64,000 nt of DNA, from assembly GCA_034190875.2 (NCBI GenBank), contig CM067345.1, forward strand, positions 25,282,853 through 25,346,852. The letters are read 5' to 3'. The stretch's first letter is position 1. Every line of letters begins with the position of its first letter. The DNA is from Urechis unicinctus. Its lineage: Eukaryota > Annelida > Polychaeta > Xenopneusta > Urechidae. The notes under the pieces were generated by a model that saw only the letters and a list, made by a program, of their open reading frames with translations, made no database searches and was not told where the DNA came from. Below are positions 31,251 to 42,870 of this stretch, piece by piece. A program made the translations under genes and the position numbers.

Positions 31251-32854
31251 TGCGATTTTCTGCAGATGATCAGAAGATACATTTTATTCGCCATCTGGGT
31301 GCCGTGAATTATCATGTCAAGCTAACATTTTTTATTCAAAAATGATCATTCTTAAGTCACTTCTAGTCATTCATGTAACTGAGAAGATTGTAAAAAAAAA
31401 AAATGAAGAAGAGTAAGCTTTATATGACATTGATATGGCATCCGTCGCTATCATAAACACTAGATGCACCTCGGGATATGGTACCACCCCGTGCCCCTCC
31501 AACCGTCAGCATGCTTCAATATGTTCGTGTAAAAGACAGTTTTCAATCAAAAGCACACGTACCTTGCTTGACACAATCCTTTCGTGGTCCTTAGGGTTAC
31601 AATACAACGGAACGAAGTCTGTCTTCCAGTGAATGTTGTCAGGATACAAGCTAACCTCGAACGTCTCCTGTAACTGTCTAAGCCTACCTAGTGACTTACT
31701 ACAGATTCAGTTCACCTCGAAGACGTGTTGTGAATATCAACAAGTGCAACCCCGCAACCCACTCGGCACAATAACATAGCGCGAAGAAGTGGCTGACTTA
31801 TAAGAGTCTAAGGACAATATGAGTTTGGACTTCGGTCCTGCCGTTGACAATGCCATATCAGTCTGAACCATGTTACCACCCCGGTGGTGCATACACTGGA
31901 GTCCTCTTTTGGCAAACACACAACTATATCGTCGAAGTAAGGTGAGCGGTGGTAAGTATATCTATTCCTCTACATGTGTTGGACAAAAATGCCAAACGAT
32001 GTAATCCATTGTTACGTCAGCAAGCGCATTAATTGTACTTGAGGCAATGGGTCATTCCTATCTTCGCTAGAGTACAAATACAAGGGATGTTGATGATGAT
32101 GCATATCGTCCATAAACTCAAACGAAATAACATTACATTTATCATAAACCAAGGGTCAGAAATACGTCGAGTGAACAGATGATGGCACACCAAACGACGT
32201 GACGCAAATGTTCTCCCTTACCCTACAAAGTCGATAATTACCCGTAATACACAGACTGGGATATGTTGTGCGGTCATATCTTCTTCTTACTCGAGTGTGA
32301 TCAGGTGTGGTCATTGTGTGTGGGTTTATTTCCTTCAGTGAACCATTAAGAAATGAATGTTCTCAACACCTGGTAGAGGATTTAGTATCTTTGATTCTGT
32401 CCCATCATCGATTTGTGCGTCAGTCGTTGCCAGAATAATGGCTAATTCAATACCATGAACAAAAATTAATAGGTTGCTAATTCGTTAAATATGAATCAGT
32501 AAATCGATCAATCAATCAGAAATTGAACGTAGGAAGTATCAAACACTAGACACACAAGCAAGCAATCATTTATTGTTTAATCATTTCTGGTTTCTATTAA
32601 AGTATCAAGAACGTATTTCAGATTGACAATATGACCGCTCCCTAGTATTAAGCATCAGCTAAAAAACACCACCAATGCATTCTATTAACGGGTTACACAC
32701 TGTTTAGTACAAACAATCACAACCATTCAAGGATTGATCCATCTTTGGTGAATATAAATTAAGAAAGACAAGCAGAGCTTTTTGCATCATGCAAATGTTC
32801 TTTATAGATATGGTTGATATGTACATAAACACCTGACCGAAGTATTGATAAATA
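31251..32854. other. Intergenic, 5' flank of the ABHD6-like gene
   Basis: No coding exon with splice sites could be supported. A 60-residue minus-strand frame at 31737-31919 has no recognisable motif. Confidence 0.35.
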
Positions 32855-32891
32855 TTGATTTCATTTTTGGAGATAAATCTTCCTGCTGGAA

Positions 32892-33035
32892 ATGAGAAGA
32901 TCAAGTACAAGGGAAGACGAAGAGAAAGGAGAAGAAGAAAAAAAGAGGATGATGATGATAATGATAATGAAGAAGAAGAAGAAGAAAAAGAAGAAGAAGA
33001 AGAAGAAGAAAAGAGGAAGAAAAAGAAGAAGAATA

Positions 33036-33073
<38 letters not shown>

Positions 33074-33142
33074 AAAGATAAATAAAAAGAAGAAGAACAT
33101 GGTGATAAAGAAGAATAATAAATAGAAGAAGAAGATGATGAT
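32892..33142. repeat. GAA/GAT trinucleotide repeat tract
   Basis: A purine-rich mix of AAGAAG and GATGAT triplets, about 250 bp. It produces poly-Glu/Lys/Asp frames on one strand and poly-Ser/Phe/Ile on the other; these are artefacts of the repeat. Confidence 0.95.
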
Positions 33143-33542
33143 GAAGTTGGTTTAATCAGATGATTTATTGATGTATTTTTTGTGCATTTCATTACGTCTT
33201 TCGAACACCAGCCCCGCCCCACCCCCCAAAACAATTAGCTACCAATTTAAAGTTAATCTCAAGTCGATATACTGCAATCCTATTTGCCCAACATCATTCA
33301 ACCTAGAATATGGTACAACTTCAATAACAATGCGATACGGAATTTTGGCAGAGATCATTCCCTTGTCTTTTTCGGGATGTAAAATGATATTCAGTTTACA
33401 AATTACAATTACCAATATGTCTCCATATATTACCTATCACATTGTTGTATTGTCTCTATGATAAGAATTAGAAATTTAAAGTCGCATAACAGCATGAATC
33501 ATCGTCCAATGCCCTATACATAGATATTGTGTTTTGTACATA

Positions 33543-35953
33543 TTAACGCATTCTACAATGGCCTGGTATCATAACTGTTGCGAACCTGGTTTCTTTTTCG
33601 ATAAGATCAAAAGGAGTGTTTATGGTATCATCTGTAACCAGCACCTTCACTAGGCGAATATCCTGAACGCATTGTTGTGCATTACTCGAACTGAAAGAAA
33701 AGATGTTTTGATTTGAGATTGTGTCTGTTAAGCCGCCAGTACACGTCGCCATTCAATGCATTTTATCACAGGTATTCAGCTTTTAGGCCTGTAAAATACA
33801 TGCCCACGATTGGCGGACATCAGTATTTAATTATAAAAGACAACAACAGGTGCATTCAAGAAACAGCAAAAAAAGCCATAAAATCCCGCTTCAAGCACGC
33901 GGAAGCCAGTTCCTCATCCATCACCGTCGCTAAACGTGAAACCACAATATAACCATTACCGTTTAAAGCACATGAGCTCAATCTGTGTTATGAGCGGCAC
34001 CTTCAGGCCGCATTAACAAAGAGCACAAAGCTATGGTAGAGGGCTCACTCACGCCGCCGTCCGAGAAAACATGTGATCATGCCACCTGTGAGCGTGATGA
34101 TATTCATAGCATCTCTGAAAATCACATGGAATTTTCAGATTGATTCCGGAGCGCGATCGCCGCGACCAATCAGATGACGCCATATCTTTAATATCATCGG
34201 CCAGACGCCATGCCCCGAGGCGTTGAATCAGCTTTTGCTGATTTTATGGCAGAGCCACCTGGCGAAGGCAATGTTTATCACCCATTTGCATATTCAACAA
34301 ACTGCAAGTCGGAGTGAGTCCTCTTTGCGTAGCTATAAGCTCCTTGATATTGACACTAGTCTTGTCTGCCAGCACGGCATGATCACTCACTTGGCCATTA
34401 TGACAAACTAACGTACACTCAATGTGTAAGATTGGTAAGATTAGACATATATTATATAATGTGGTTATATTTTTCAGAACCTACCGCTGTCTTGCCACGA
34501 CTGAACTTGAAATCTACCCGATTTCAAAATTAGTTGGGTCGTAAACAGATTATGAATAGTCTATCACAGCAAATATGCTACAATCATCACTGACAATCTG
34601 GATACAACTAAATACATTATAGGAAGACTCACGTCGGGCATTGTCCGGAATGAAGTACTTGATATCTACCACCTTCATCAGCAGCCCAGCCTAGGTGTAC
34701 AACCGTTGTGTTTTTCATCGTAACCGTGTCCAACACTTTACGGGGTGATGTCATGAATACACAACTACAATCATAAGAAACGTTTGTTTCTCTCTTTTAT
34801 CATTAGGTATCTAAATTTGAGGCGCTTCCTTCTCACATTCATATTCGAATTCATGTGATTTATCTAACTTTCTTGTATCACCAGTCTGAGCTTTCTTTTA
34901 GACTTTTCAATCTCAAATATTTTCAAAATGTACAATGCTGATGTCTTACGTCCTACACGGACCGGTCCCCAGGGGCATTCCCATGCACTCTGCAACCATG
35001 TATATGATTACAAATGAGAAATCGATTCTACTGAGGAATTATCAAAGGGGATCAATATTAGACGCATTGTTAAATGGGGAAAACTGGCGAGAATAGCATC
35101 GCGTAGCTATCTTTATAATATTGTTCACAAATAAGGACGTAACGATTTTCTTGCAACGAAATTGCAACTTACGTAACTAAGGTACTGACCTGCGTCCCTC
35201 TTTCGACGCCCAACAGGTTGGTTCGATGTGTCATTCGATGTCCCCTCTGGTAATGGTATTCTATAAGTGGTGTTTAATGGCGAACTGCATATCCAACGAC
35301 AGAGGTTCGCGCAAACTTCTGCTCAACCAAACAATCGATCGTATTGGACAACTGCCATTTTGAATTGGGTTGTAAATCCACAAGAACAATGCAAATATCT
35401 TCACCATTCTCTAGGGGTAATTTGATGCAAGCCGTCTGGTTATAACATTCCCTATCGCAACCTGCATCATCATCATAATCATCATCATCATAATCATCAT
35501 CATGATAATCGATATCGATAAGATCAGCATCAATATCATGATCAGCAGCAGCAGTATCATCATGATTTTTTCGTCATCATCATAATCATCATGAGCAGAA
35601 GTTTCATCATAATTATCACCATTTCGATTGATCTCTATTGTTATGGTTGAGGTCATTATCGCATTACTTATCATGATCCGTACCATCATCCTCTCACCTT
35701 TGAGTAAAGGTTCATCTAACTGATTGAATAAAGGGTAAAACACGCCCAGTATGTCGTACTGCGCTACGATAGGTCGAAGAACTTTCATCACGGGTCGAGG
35801 TAGAATCTTCCAGATGTTCACCACCAGTTTATATACGCCAAAGCCCACTTCATTGAAGAACTGTCCAATCGGTTCATAATTTGTTCCCAATATTCCGAGA
35901 AATGTCGTTGTAAGGAGGAAAGGCACCAAACTCCAGCAGCGGTAGGAAAACAT
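33543..35953 (-). CDS. Secreted six-cysteine protein of unknown family (4 exons)
   Basis: Exons 5'->3' on the minus strand: 35953-35698, 34989-34950, 34764-34633, 33690-33543; 576 nt, 191 aa. All three introns are GT-AG with agreeing phases. The protein begins MFSYRCWSLVPFLLTTTFLG, a clear signal peptide, cleaved near residue 23. The rest has exactly six cysteines: C87, C97, C100, C141, C150 and C188, with one N-glycosylation sequon (N117-T-T). The end ...TRFATVMIPGHCRMR, with Cys three from the C-terminus, and the count of six cysteines resemble small cystine-knot ligands (Spaetzle, IL-17 or neurotrophin style), but no family signature is complete. No dibasic processing site precedes C87. 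The start Met could lie further upstream, but this one begins the signal peptide cleanly. Confidence 0.6.
35460..35640. repeat. ATC-rich simple sequence in intron 1 of the six-cysteine gene
   Basis: Diffuse CATCAT/AATCAT triplets just downstream of exon 1. This makes the open frame after the exon-1 donor run on as an Ile/Met-rich artefact. Confidence 0.85.
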
Positions 35954-37036
35954 AGCTCTTTTAACACAAATACGTATATTTACACATACTCGTAAATTAA
36001 TAGACACCAACATTGGCTGAAGCGCATCATCGAATGAAACAAACACAGGCGAGACACGATAATTGGCGGGGTTACTAAATACCCATGGGTCGTTTATACG
36101 CCTTATTTTACAAACTGTAATTTACTGTCACAAGTTAAGTATCGAAGAACATTCAAATATTGTAAGGTTTAAACGTCCAACCCCTCATCCCATCCAAAGT
36201 TTGGGAGAATGGTTCAAACGTGCTGTGCAGGTGGACCTGAAATGTAATTTATCTTAAGTGCTGTTGACTAGAGAGCTACTGCAGTCCAATCCCTGTCTAA
36301 CTAGCAAATATACAACCTGGTACCTTCTAGTCAGCTGCTAGATGAGGACAATCGACTCATCCAAAAGCTACCTTAGCTTTTCCCCACGTTGTTGGAGAGC
36401 ATTATATGTAGATTGTTAGTGGATATATTAAGTATTTGAATGATTGAGTACCCCTCGACCTTGAAATCCAATGGATAGGGTCAGGGGTAGGGGTGAGCCG
36501 GCATGGGAAACAAAAACCGGACCATATCTAACCCTAGCCAAAGTGAGAAAAGGGAACCATTTACATACCAAATCCTCAGAAAAAAGACCCATTCATATAC
36601 AAATTTAAAAAAAAAAGGGTCACTAATACATTTACCAAAATTAATGATCCCAAATCATATCTAGACCACCTCGAGGAGCTACAAGGGACCTATCCATATA
36701 CCAAACTAACGATTCAGAATGAAAAAGTACGTTTATTAAGCTTCGCAATTTTGCTGATACCGTGGTCAGTCCCAAAGATGTTCTGGTTCGTAACGGCAAG
36801 GCAGTTAATTAAATAGCGGCCACCAAATAAACAGATGAGTGACTCGGGCCCGCAGGCTATAAACGAGCGCCCCAGGATGTTCGGTCCATGAGGTAGACGA
36901 TATTGCAGGAAACAGTGGAAGGAGAATGTACGGACCTGACCTTTCTGTTTGCTTATCATGCCATAAAAATTGTCTTTGAAACAACGCAACCACGCTGACT
37001 GATAGGACTGGCCACCATTGACCCAGGGGACTCGAA
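35954..37036. other. Intergenic with repeat-like segment
   Basis: No gene seen. About 36480-36700 contains several GACCCATT/TATACCA-type words like those in the dispersed repeat that follows, so the two may belong to one interspersed element. Confidence 0.35.
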
Positions 37037-37269
37037 CAAACACCCAATATTGAGCATCATATTGGTTACCCGTCACAAAACACATATCCATTGCTATAGT
37101 CGCTGTCAAAAATACGCACCTATTGGAATACCAGGTTATTGCCCAAAAAAACCGACCCATTGCTATACCTGTCTTCAAGAAATAACGACCCGTTTGTATA
37201 CCAAAATGCCAAAAAAACGACCCAAATTGGCGGCACATCCCCACTAACCTCCACATAGTGAGAACCCCA
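37037..37269 (+). repeat. Dispersed repeat, second copy (see 27166-27394)
   Basis: Same order of shared blocks as 27166-27394, same orientation. It is bounded on the left by CGAA and on the right by CCACTCGAC, which differ from the flanks of the first copy. Confidence 0.85.
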
Positions 37270-38228
37270 CTCGACCCCACACCCGGGGGGCTACGCGGCG
37301 CTGCTTTCTCTGAAAAATAGATCTTTACTTCGGCTGTCGACATTTATGTTTTTCGGAAGTTACCCTTCCTGTTTGTCGGTCTATTTTTTGCGCAATGATG
37401 CCCATAACTTTAATGAGTGAAGATTTGATGAAAGTGGAAGTATACACATCGATAGCGAGGGAGTTATAGAGCGAGTAATGATTCACACCTGACGTTCGTG
37501 TGGTTTATAGTTTTAGGGAGGCCTCGTAATCGATGGAACGACATAGATTTCTACAGTACATCATGAATATTTCAAGTCAAATAATAATGTTGTAAAATTA
37601 TCAGCATGCATTCGATCATGCATAATTTGCGGCACAAATTAAAAGATGGCATTATTTATGTCTGCGTTGAACGCAGTAATGCATTAACAAAATGATCTCT
37701 GGGTGCCCGATCGGGGTCTGAACACCCTCTTTAAGTCATTATTGCAGTCTAGATCTTACTCACCTTATAATAGTACATTTACGATGGAATTTTGCCATTG
37801 GTTTGAAGCGAGAAGAGCCCCACAATGTGTCAGCGTGTTGGGTTGGACACCCGCCACAAGCAACATACCGCACCGCGCGTTCCGCTTGAGAGGATAAGAA
37901 TCGTCGCAGATAGAGCAATATCAATTCCGTTACAAGGCTTTCTTAGCGCACACTAACATTGTTTATAATAACGTATAATAAAAAAGACATTTCATTAGTA
38001 AAACTTCACGTTTGAAATGATTCAATGATATCATTTTTTAAATAACACAGAAAACATTACAACGGAATAGCTTGTTCTTATTTCCCATGTACTTCAAATT
38101 AATGTGTTAGATGCCCGAGACATTAATAGTTAGTACACTTTTGTTAGTACATTTAATCAGTGTTATGATATTAATCTAGCTCTTTTGACTTTTGAAACGC
38201 TCCCCCTCTTTTCCATTGTCAGCACGAC
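37270..38228. other. Intergenic, nothing recognised
   Basis: AT-rich sequence with short open frames only. Confidence 0.35.
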
Positions 38229-38580
38229 ATGTTTCACTAGCCCGGGTCGACCTCTGCCCTTAAGACGGGGGTGTGACCCTGATAAGTAGACCTGGCTGGT
38301 ACCTTTTCCCATTGGCCAATGACCCTTCGTGCCCACGCCCCATGTGAGCTGTTGGGGTTGACCTTTGTGAAGGGGAACCGGCTATACCTGAACCAATGGG
38401 AGGCCAGCTGTGGGTGTGGTTCCGAGCGTAATCCAATGCCGGAAATACCTAGCGAAGAGACGAAGTATCTGAACAAGATTCTGACCCGAGATTCCAGAGA
38501 AAGCTAATAAGCCAAACTCGAATAAACCTCAAAGAACTCAACTCCTGGACTCGTGTGTTTTCTCTGGCTAGTGTCCCCAC
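38229..38580 (+). repeat. LTR-like relic, copy 1 (related to 60413-60665)
   Basis: Shares with 60413-60665 the order AGCACGA, AGCCCGGGT, GATTC-(T/A)G-(A/C)-CCCGAGATT, an AATAA/AATAAA polyadenylation-like word, then AACTC...ACTC-CGTGT. Polyadenylation signal followed by such a tail suggests solo LTRs of a retrotransposon. TG/CA ends and target duplications could not be set. Confidence 0.4.
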
Positions 38581-38971
38581 TCAAGCAACTACAAGCAGCT
38601 ACAATATTCCTATATACGAAGGAGTGCGCAGAAATATAAGTATAACAAGAGTATAGCTATATATGAGAGAAATATAGTTATAAGATCAGTCGGTCGCTAC
38701 TCAGTTATCACTAACCTTGCCGATTATTCGATATACTTGATATGGTCCTCGTTAAGTTTTCTTTTAACTAACCGAGCCCGCGCCCTGTCATGCGTGCTTA
38801 AATGGTGGTATCGTGCGTCAGAGGGGCCGCTCCCATACGGGTTTTCCCATAAACAGCCGTCATAAAATTCCAACGAACCGTATATAACCACAGAAGAACC
38901 ACAGGGTGGTCCATGCATGAAACATTGTCAGCTTTTATCGTTGTCTGCTTTGGTATGAGCCTGGGGTATTA

Positions 38972-39085
38972 GTCAAGGTCCCCTAGCCTGATGGCTGCGG
39001 GCGCTGTTTACATGTTACTGATGTTCATTAGTCTCTAGGGCGAGAAGCGTAGCGGAACCCCTGGAGTCTGGGACGCAGACTACTG
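38972..39085 (+). repeat. Dispersed repeat, copy 2
   Basis: Begins GTCAAGGTCCCCTAGCC, contains GTTTACATGTTA, then AAGCGTAGCGGAACCCCTGG and the near-palindrome AGTCTGGGACGCAGACT. Same element as 55597-55713 and, inverted, 7035-7113. Confidence 0.75.
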
Positions 39086-39199
39086 GGGTATGGAGTTTCC
39101 GCTAAAAGTCGCGGACCTTAACCGTTATGATCAATACAATACGATTGAAAATCATAATGATACACACCGTTCTCTTCAAAATAACTTGGGCAGAGGAGA

Positions 39200-39620
39200 T
39201 CGTTTAATTGGAATACATACAAAACACTAGGGATAGTGGAGGTGGTGGGGGTGACGGTCGGTACACAAGGGGTGAATGTTGTGCAAAGGGGAGAGGGTAC
39301 ATAGTGAGGGTGGCGGGCTGGCGGCGTCGGTTTACAGAGAGAGGGGGTCGGAATGCATAGAGATACAGTGGGGGATGGGGGTCGGTATACATAGCGGGGT
39401 GGGGGTCGGTAAACATGGAGAGAGGGTTGGTGTACATAGAGCGAGGGTCGTTGTACATAGAGGAATGTCCTGTTCACTTTGGGGGAGGGCATGTACATTG
39501 AGAGAGGACCGGTATATGAGAGAGGTCGGAACTCTTAGAGTGGGAGTCGGTGTGAGTTTGGAGGGAGAGGGCCGTTAAGCACAGGGAGTGGATTGGTATA
39601 GAGAGAGAGATTCGGCCAAA
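39200..39620. repeat. G-rich minisatellite (GGTCGGTATACATAG type)
   Basis: Degenerate tandem units of roughly 22-30 bp with the core GGGGGTCGGTATACATAG, strongly G-rich on the plus strand. Apparent Pro/Tyr-rich frames on the minus strand follow the unit. Confidence 0.8.
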
Positions 39621-39839
39621 GCGGAAGTAAAAATAATAGATCGAAAGAAAGGAATACTACTTTAAATAAATGGCTTCGAATCCAACGCTGGGTGAAACCC
39701 ACACCGTGAGGCTTGATTATACGCTTGACTTCATTCATTGTCTGCCACTTGGGTTTCCCATGTTTTGGGTTTCCCATTTCAGTTTCGTGTCGAGCAATTT
39801 GCATACCACGACGTCATCAGATGAAATAACACGACGCCT

Positions 39840-40740
39840 TCTCTGTGTGAGTCCAGGGGAACGTACGTTAATGAGTCCGAGAGAACTAATGTGTGTCTGA
39901 ATGAACATAAGTGTGTGATTTCGAGCGAACATAACTGTGTGTGAGTCCGAGCGAACGTATGTGAGTGAGTCCGAGCGAACGTATGCTTGTGAGTGCGAAA
40001 GAACGTAACGGAGTCCAAGAGAGCGTCTGTGTGTGAGTCTGGCAGACTGTGAATGTGTCCGATAAAACGCAAGTGTGTTAGCCATGGTGAACGTAAGTGG
40101 GTTTGTAGAAGTAGGTGTATGAGTTCAAAGGAACTCCAGTGGGTTAGTTGGAAAGAACGCAAATGTGTGAGTCCGAGAGAAGGTGTGTCAGTTGGAGAGA
40201 ACGTAAGAGTGTTAGCTGGAGAAAACATAAGTGTTTTAGTTCGACAGACGTGATCGTGTTGGTTGGAGAGAATGTGAGTGTGTTATTTCGATAGATGGCA
40301 AGTGTGTCAGTCAGAAAGAAGGCAAGTGTATCAGTCGGATAGAGTGTGTGTTAGTCGAAGAGAACGTAAGTGTGTTAGTTGGAGGGAACGTACGTGTGCT
40401 AGTCGGAGCAAACATAAGTGTACTAGTTGGCGAGAGCATAAGTGTGTGAGTCGGACAGAGCATGAGTTTGTTAGAAGGAGAGAACGTAAGTGTGTTAGTC
40501 GGAGAGTACATAATTGTGTTAGCTGGGGAGAACATAAATGTGTTAGTCGGAGAGAACGTTATCGTGTTAGTCAGAGAGAACATAAGTGTATTAGCAGGGG
40601 AGAACGTCTGTGTGTTAGCCGCATAAGTGTATAAGCGGGAGAGAACGTAAGTGTGTTCGTCGGAGATAACGTAATAGTGTTAGTTGGAGAGAACGTAATA
40701 GTGTCAGCCAAAGAGAGCGTAAGTGTTTGAGTACGAGAAA
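39840..40740. repeat. 24-bp minisatellite, about 37 units
   Basis: Head-to-tail 24-bp units with the core GTTAGTCGGAGAGAACGTAA and moderate divergence. Because 24 is a multiple of three, the plus strand gives an eight-residue Cys-Val-Ser-Arg-Arg-Glu-Arg-Lys repeat over about 118 residues (40278-40634), and the minus strand a Phe-Ser-Pro-Thr-Asn-Thr-Leu-Thr repeat. No start context, splice sites or conservation supports a protein. Confidence 0.9.
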
Positions 40741-41589
40741 GTAATGGTGTATGTCAGTAAAGGACAAACATGGTGAGAGAAGATTAACAGCCAGCACAAA
40801 AAGCTCATTGATCGTGTTGCAGTAACAAAGTATTTGCTTTGTGATTGTTTTAATCGACCTGTTGACACGATAAATGACATTGGACAGTGATTATGGATGT
40901 GTATCCTGGGCAGACGATGAAGGAACCACCTACCCAAGTTCACGTAGTGCTGGTGTGGCCTGCTGATCGTATTGATGAATAATCGAAGACGGAGTTCATG
41001 GTCTCATTTCTGTTGTGGTTCTATTATGCCTACTGTGTGTGCATGGTACTTCAACATGGTATTCTGTCATTACGACCCGTCATCTTCTGTCCTCTTCGAA
41101 ATATCTCATTCGATGTTTAATCACGACACTTAGCTTAATATTTCGATTGATTAACGGCGTGAATAAAGTTTATATCTTTTAGATTGCCATGAAGCAGATG
41201 ATAATATGATGCCGAGCCTATATACAGGCATAAGGGCAGTCCCAGGTGGCACTATTGGTGCTAGGCGGCACATTAAGGGGGATAATTTCGAGGAAAATGA
41301 AGTTGAGAGGGGTTGGTGTGGGTATTGAGTTCAAGCTAATTGAAGAGTGGATCAAACCTACAACTCGAGGGAACTGAAAGAATTGATGGAACTGAGGGCG
41401 TGCTATCTGAGAAGCATGCCACTGGGAATGAGGGCTATCTCGATTAATGATACACTATGGGCTTGTTATATGGGAGAGATGGAGCAGATTTGGATGCAAC
41501 CCATTTTGAAAGAAGCGCTTTGTCTTGAGTGCATGGCTTCGGCATCCTGCATTACAAAGCTCACGTAGGTTTGACGCGGAGAAAGGACC
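40741..41589. other. Unique spacer between minisatellites
   Basis: About 850 bp without tandem structure. A 73-residue frame at 41347-41568 has no recognisable motif. Confidence 0.35.
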
Positions 41590-42870
41590 TGAGCATGTTG
41601 GGTGTGTTGTACATTGCGCTGGGCGCCGGGCTAGCTTTGCCCATAACGCGTGCCACAGAATTAGTGTTGCGCATTACGCGTGGTACAGTGTAAGTGTTGC
41701 ACATTACGTGTGATACAGGGGAAGTGTTGCACAATACGCGTGGTACGGGATAAGTGTTGTGCATTACGATTGGTTCAGGGATATTGTTGCACCTAACGTG
41801 TGGTACAGGGCTGGTATTGCTCATTGCGCGTGATACAGAACTTTTGAGTGGTACAGGGTAATTGTTGAGCATTACGCGTGGTTCAGGGTAAATGATGCAC
41901 ATTACACGTGGTACAGCATTATTGTTGCACATTACACGTCGGTACAGGGTATGTCTTGCATATTACGTGTGGTACAGGGCTGGTGTTGCGCATTATGAGT
42001 GATGTAGGGTTAGTATTGAGCATTATGCGTGGTACAGGGTAAGTGATGCACATTTCGCATGGTACTAGGCTGGTGTTGCGAATTACATTTGGTACAGGGC
42101 TGGTGTTGCGCATTACGCGTAGTACAGGGTTATTGTTGAGCATTAGCGTGAAGCAGGTATAGTGCTGCACATCAGCGTGGTGCAAGGTGAAACGTTACCA
42201 GGTTACGCGCTACTCGCGGTACAAGGTAAGTGTTGCGTTGTGCAATATGCATGACACAGTGTAAGAGTTGCACATAACTCGTGGTACAGGCTTAGTGCTG
42301 TGGAGCAGGGTTACTGTTGCGCAATAAGCGTAGTGCTGAGTCAGTATTGGTCATAATGCGTGGTGCAGGGTTGGTGTGATGCACAGTGAGGTGTAGGTGT
42401 TGCAAAAAACGTATGGTATTAGGTAACTGCCGCAAAACGTGTTTCAGGTTGAATATTTTGCGCAACGCGGTGTTCACAATGTGCATTATACTTAAAGCAT
42501 TATGCGTGGTTCAGGATGATAATTGAGCATTACGTGTGAAACAGGATGAAAGTTGAGCATTACGCGTGAATCAGGATGAAAGTTGAGCATTACACATGGT
42601 GCAGGAAGAGTATAATGTGTATTGCCAGGTTATTGGTTGAAGTTGTGCATACCGCGTGTTTTTCAGGATGATTATTCTGCAGAGCGCCTGGTTTAGAATT
42701 AGTATTGCGCATTACGCGTGTTGCAGGATGAACATTGCGTATTACGCGTGTTTCAGGATCAGTATTTCGTATTACGCGTGTTTCAGGATCAGTATTTCGT
42801 ATTACGCATGTTTCAGGATGGACGTTGCGCACAACACGTGTTTAGGACCAGTATTGCACATAACGCGTGT
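41590..42870. repeat. 30-bp minisatellite in two blocks
   Basis: Degenerate 30-bp units with the core GCATTACGCGTGGTACAGGG, separated by about ten variable bases (TAAGTGTTGC or CTGGTGTTGC). Block 1 is about 41600-42250. From about 42480 to 42870 the unit changes to a form with GTTTCAGGATGA. The minus strand is open for long stretches as a ten-residue Val-Met-Arg-Asn-Thr-Ser-Pro-Val-Pro-Arg repeat; this follows from the unit length. Confidence 0.9.

Noticed and set aside
32704..33234. Poly-Ser/Phe or poly-Asp/Glu/Lys proteins
   Set aside because: Produced by GAA/GAT trinucleotide repeats; no splice or start context.
32861..33461. Coding exons between the six-cysteine gene and the simple-sequence tract
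   Set aside because: Short frames without splice sites, next to microsatellite sequence.
36714..37343. 209-residue minus-strand frame
   Set aside because: Mostly the reverse of the 230-bp dispersed repeat. The same peptide appears from the copy at 27.2 kb, and there is no known domain.
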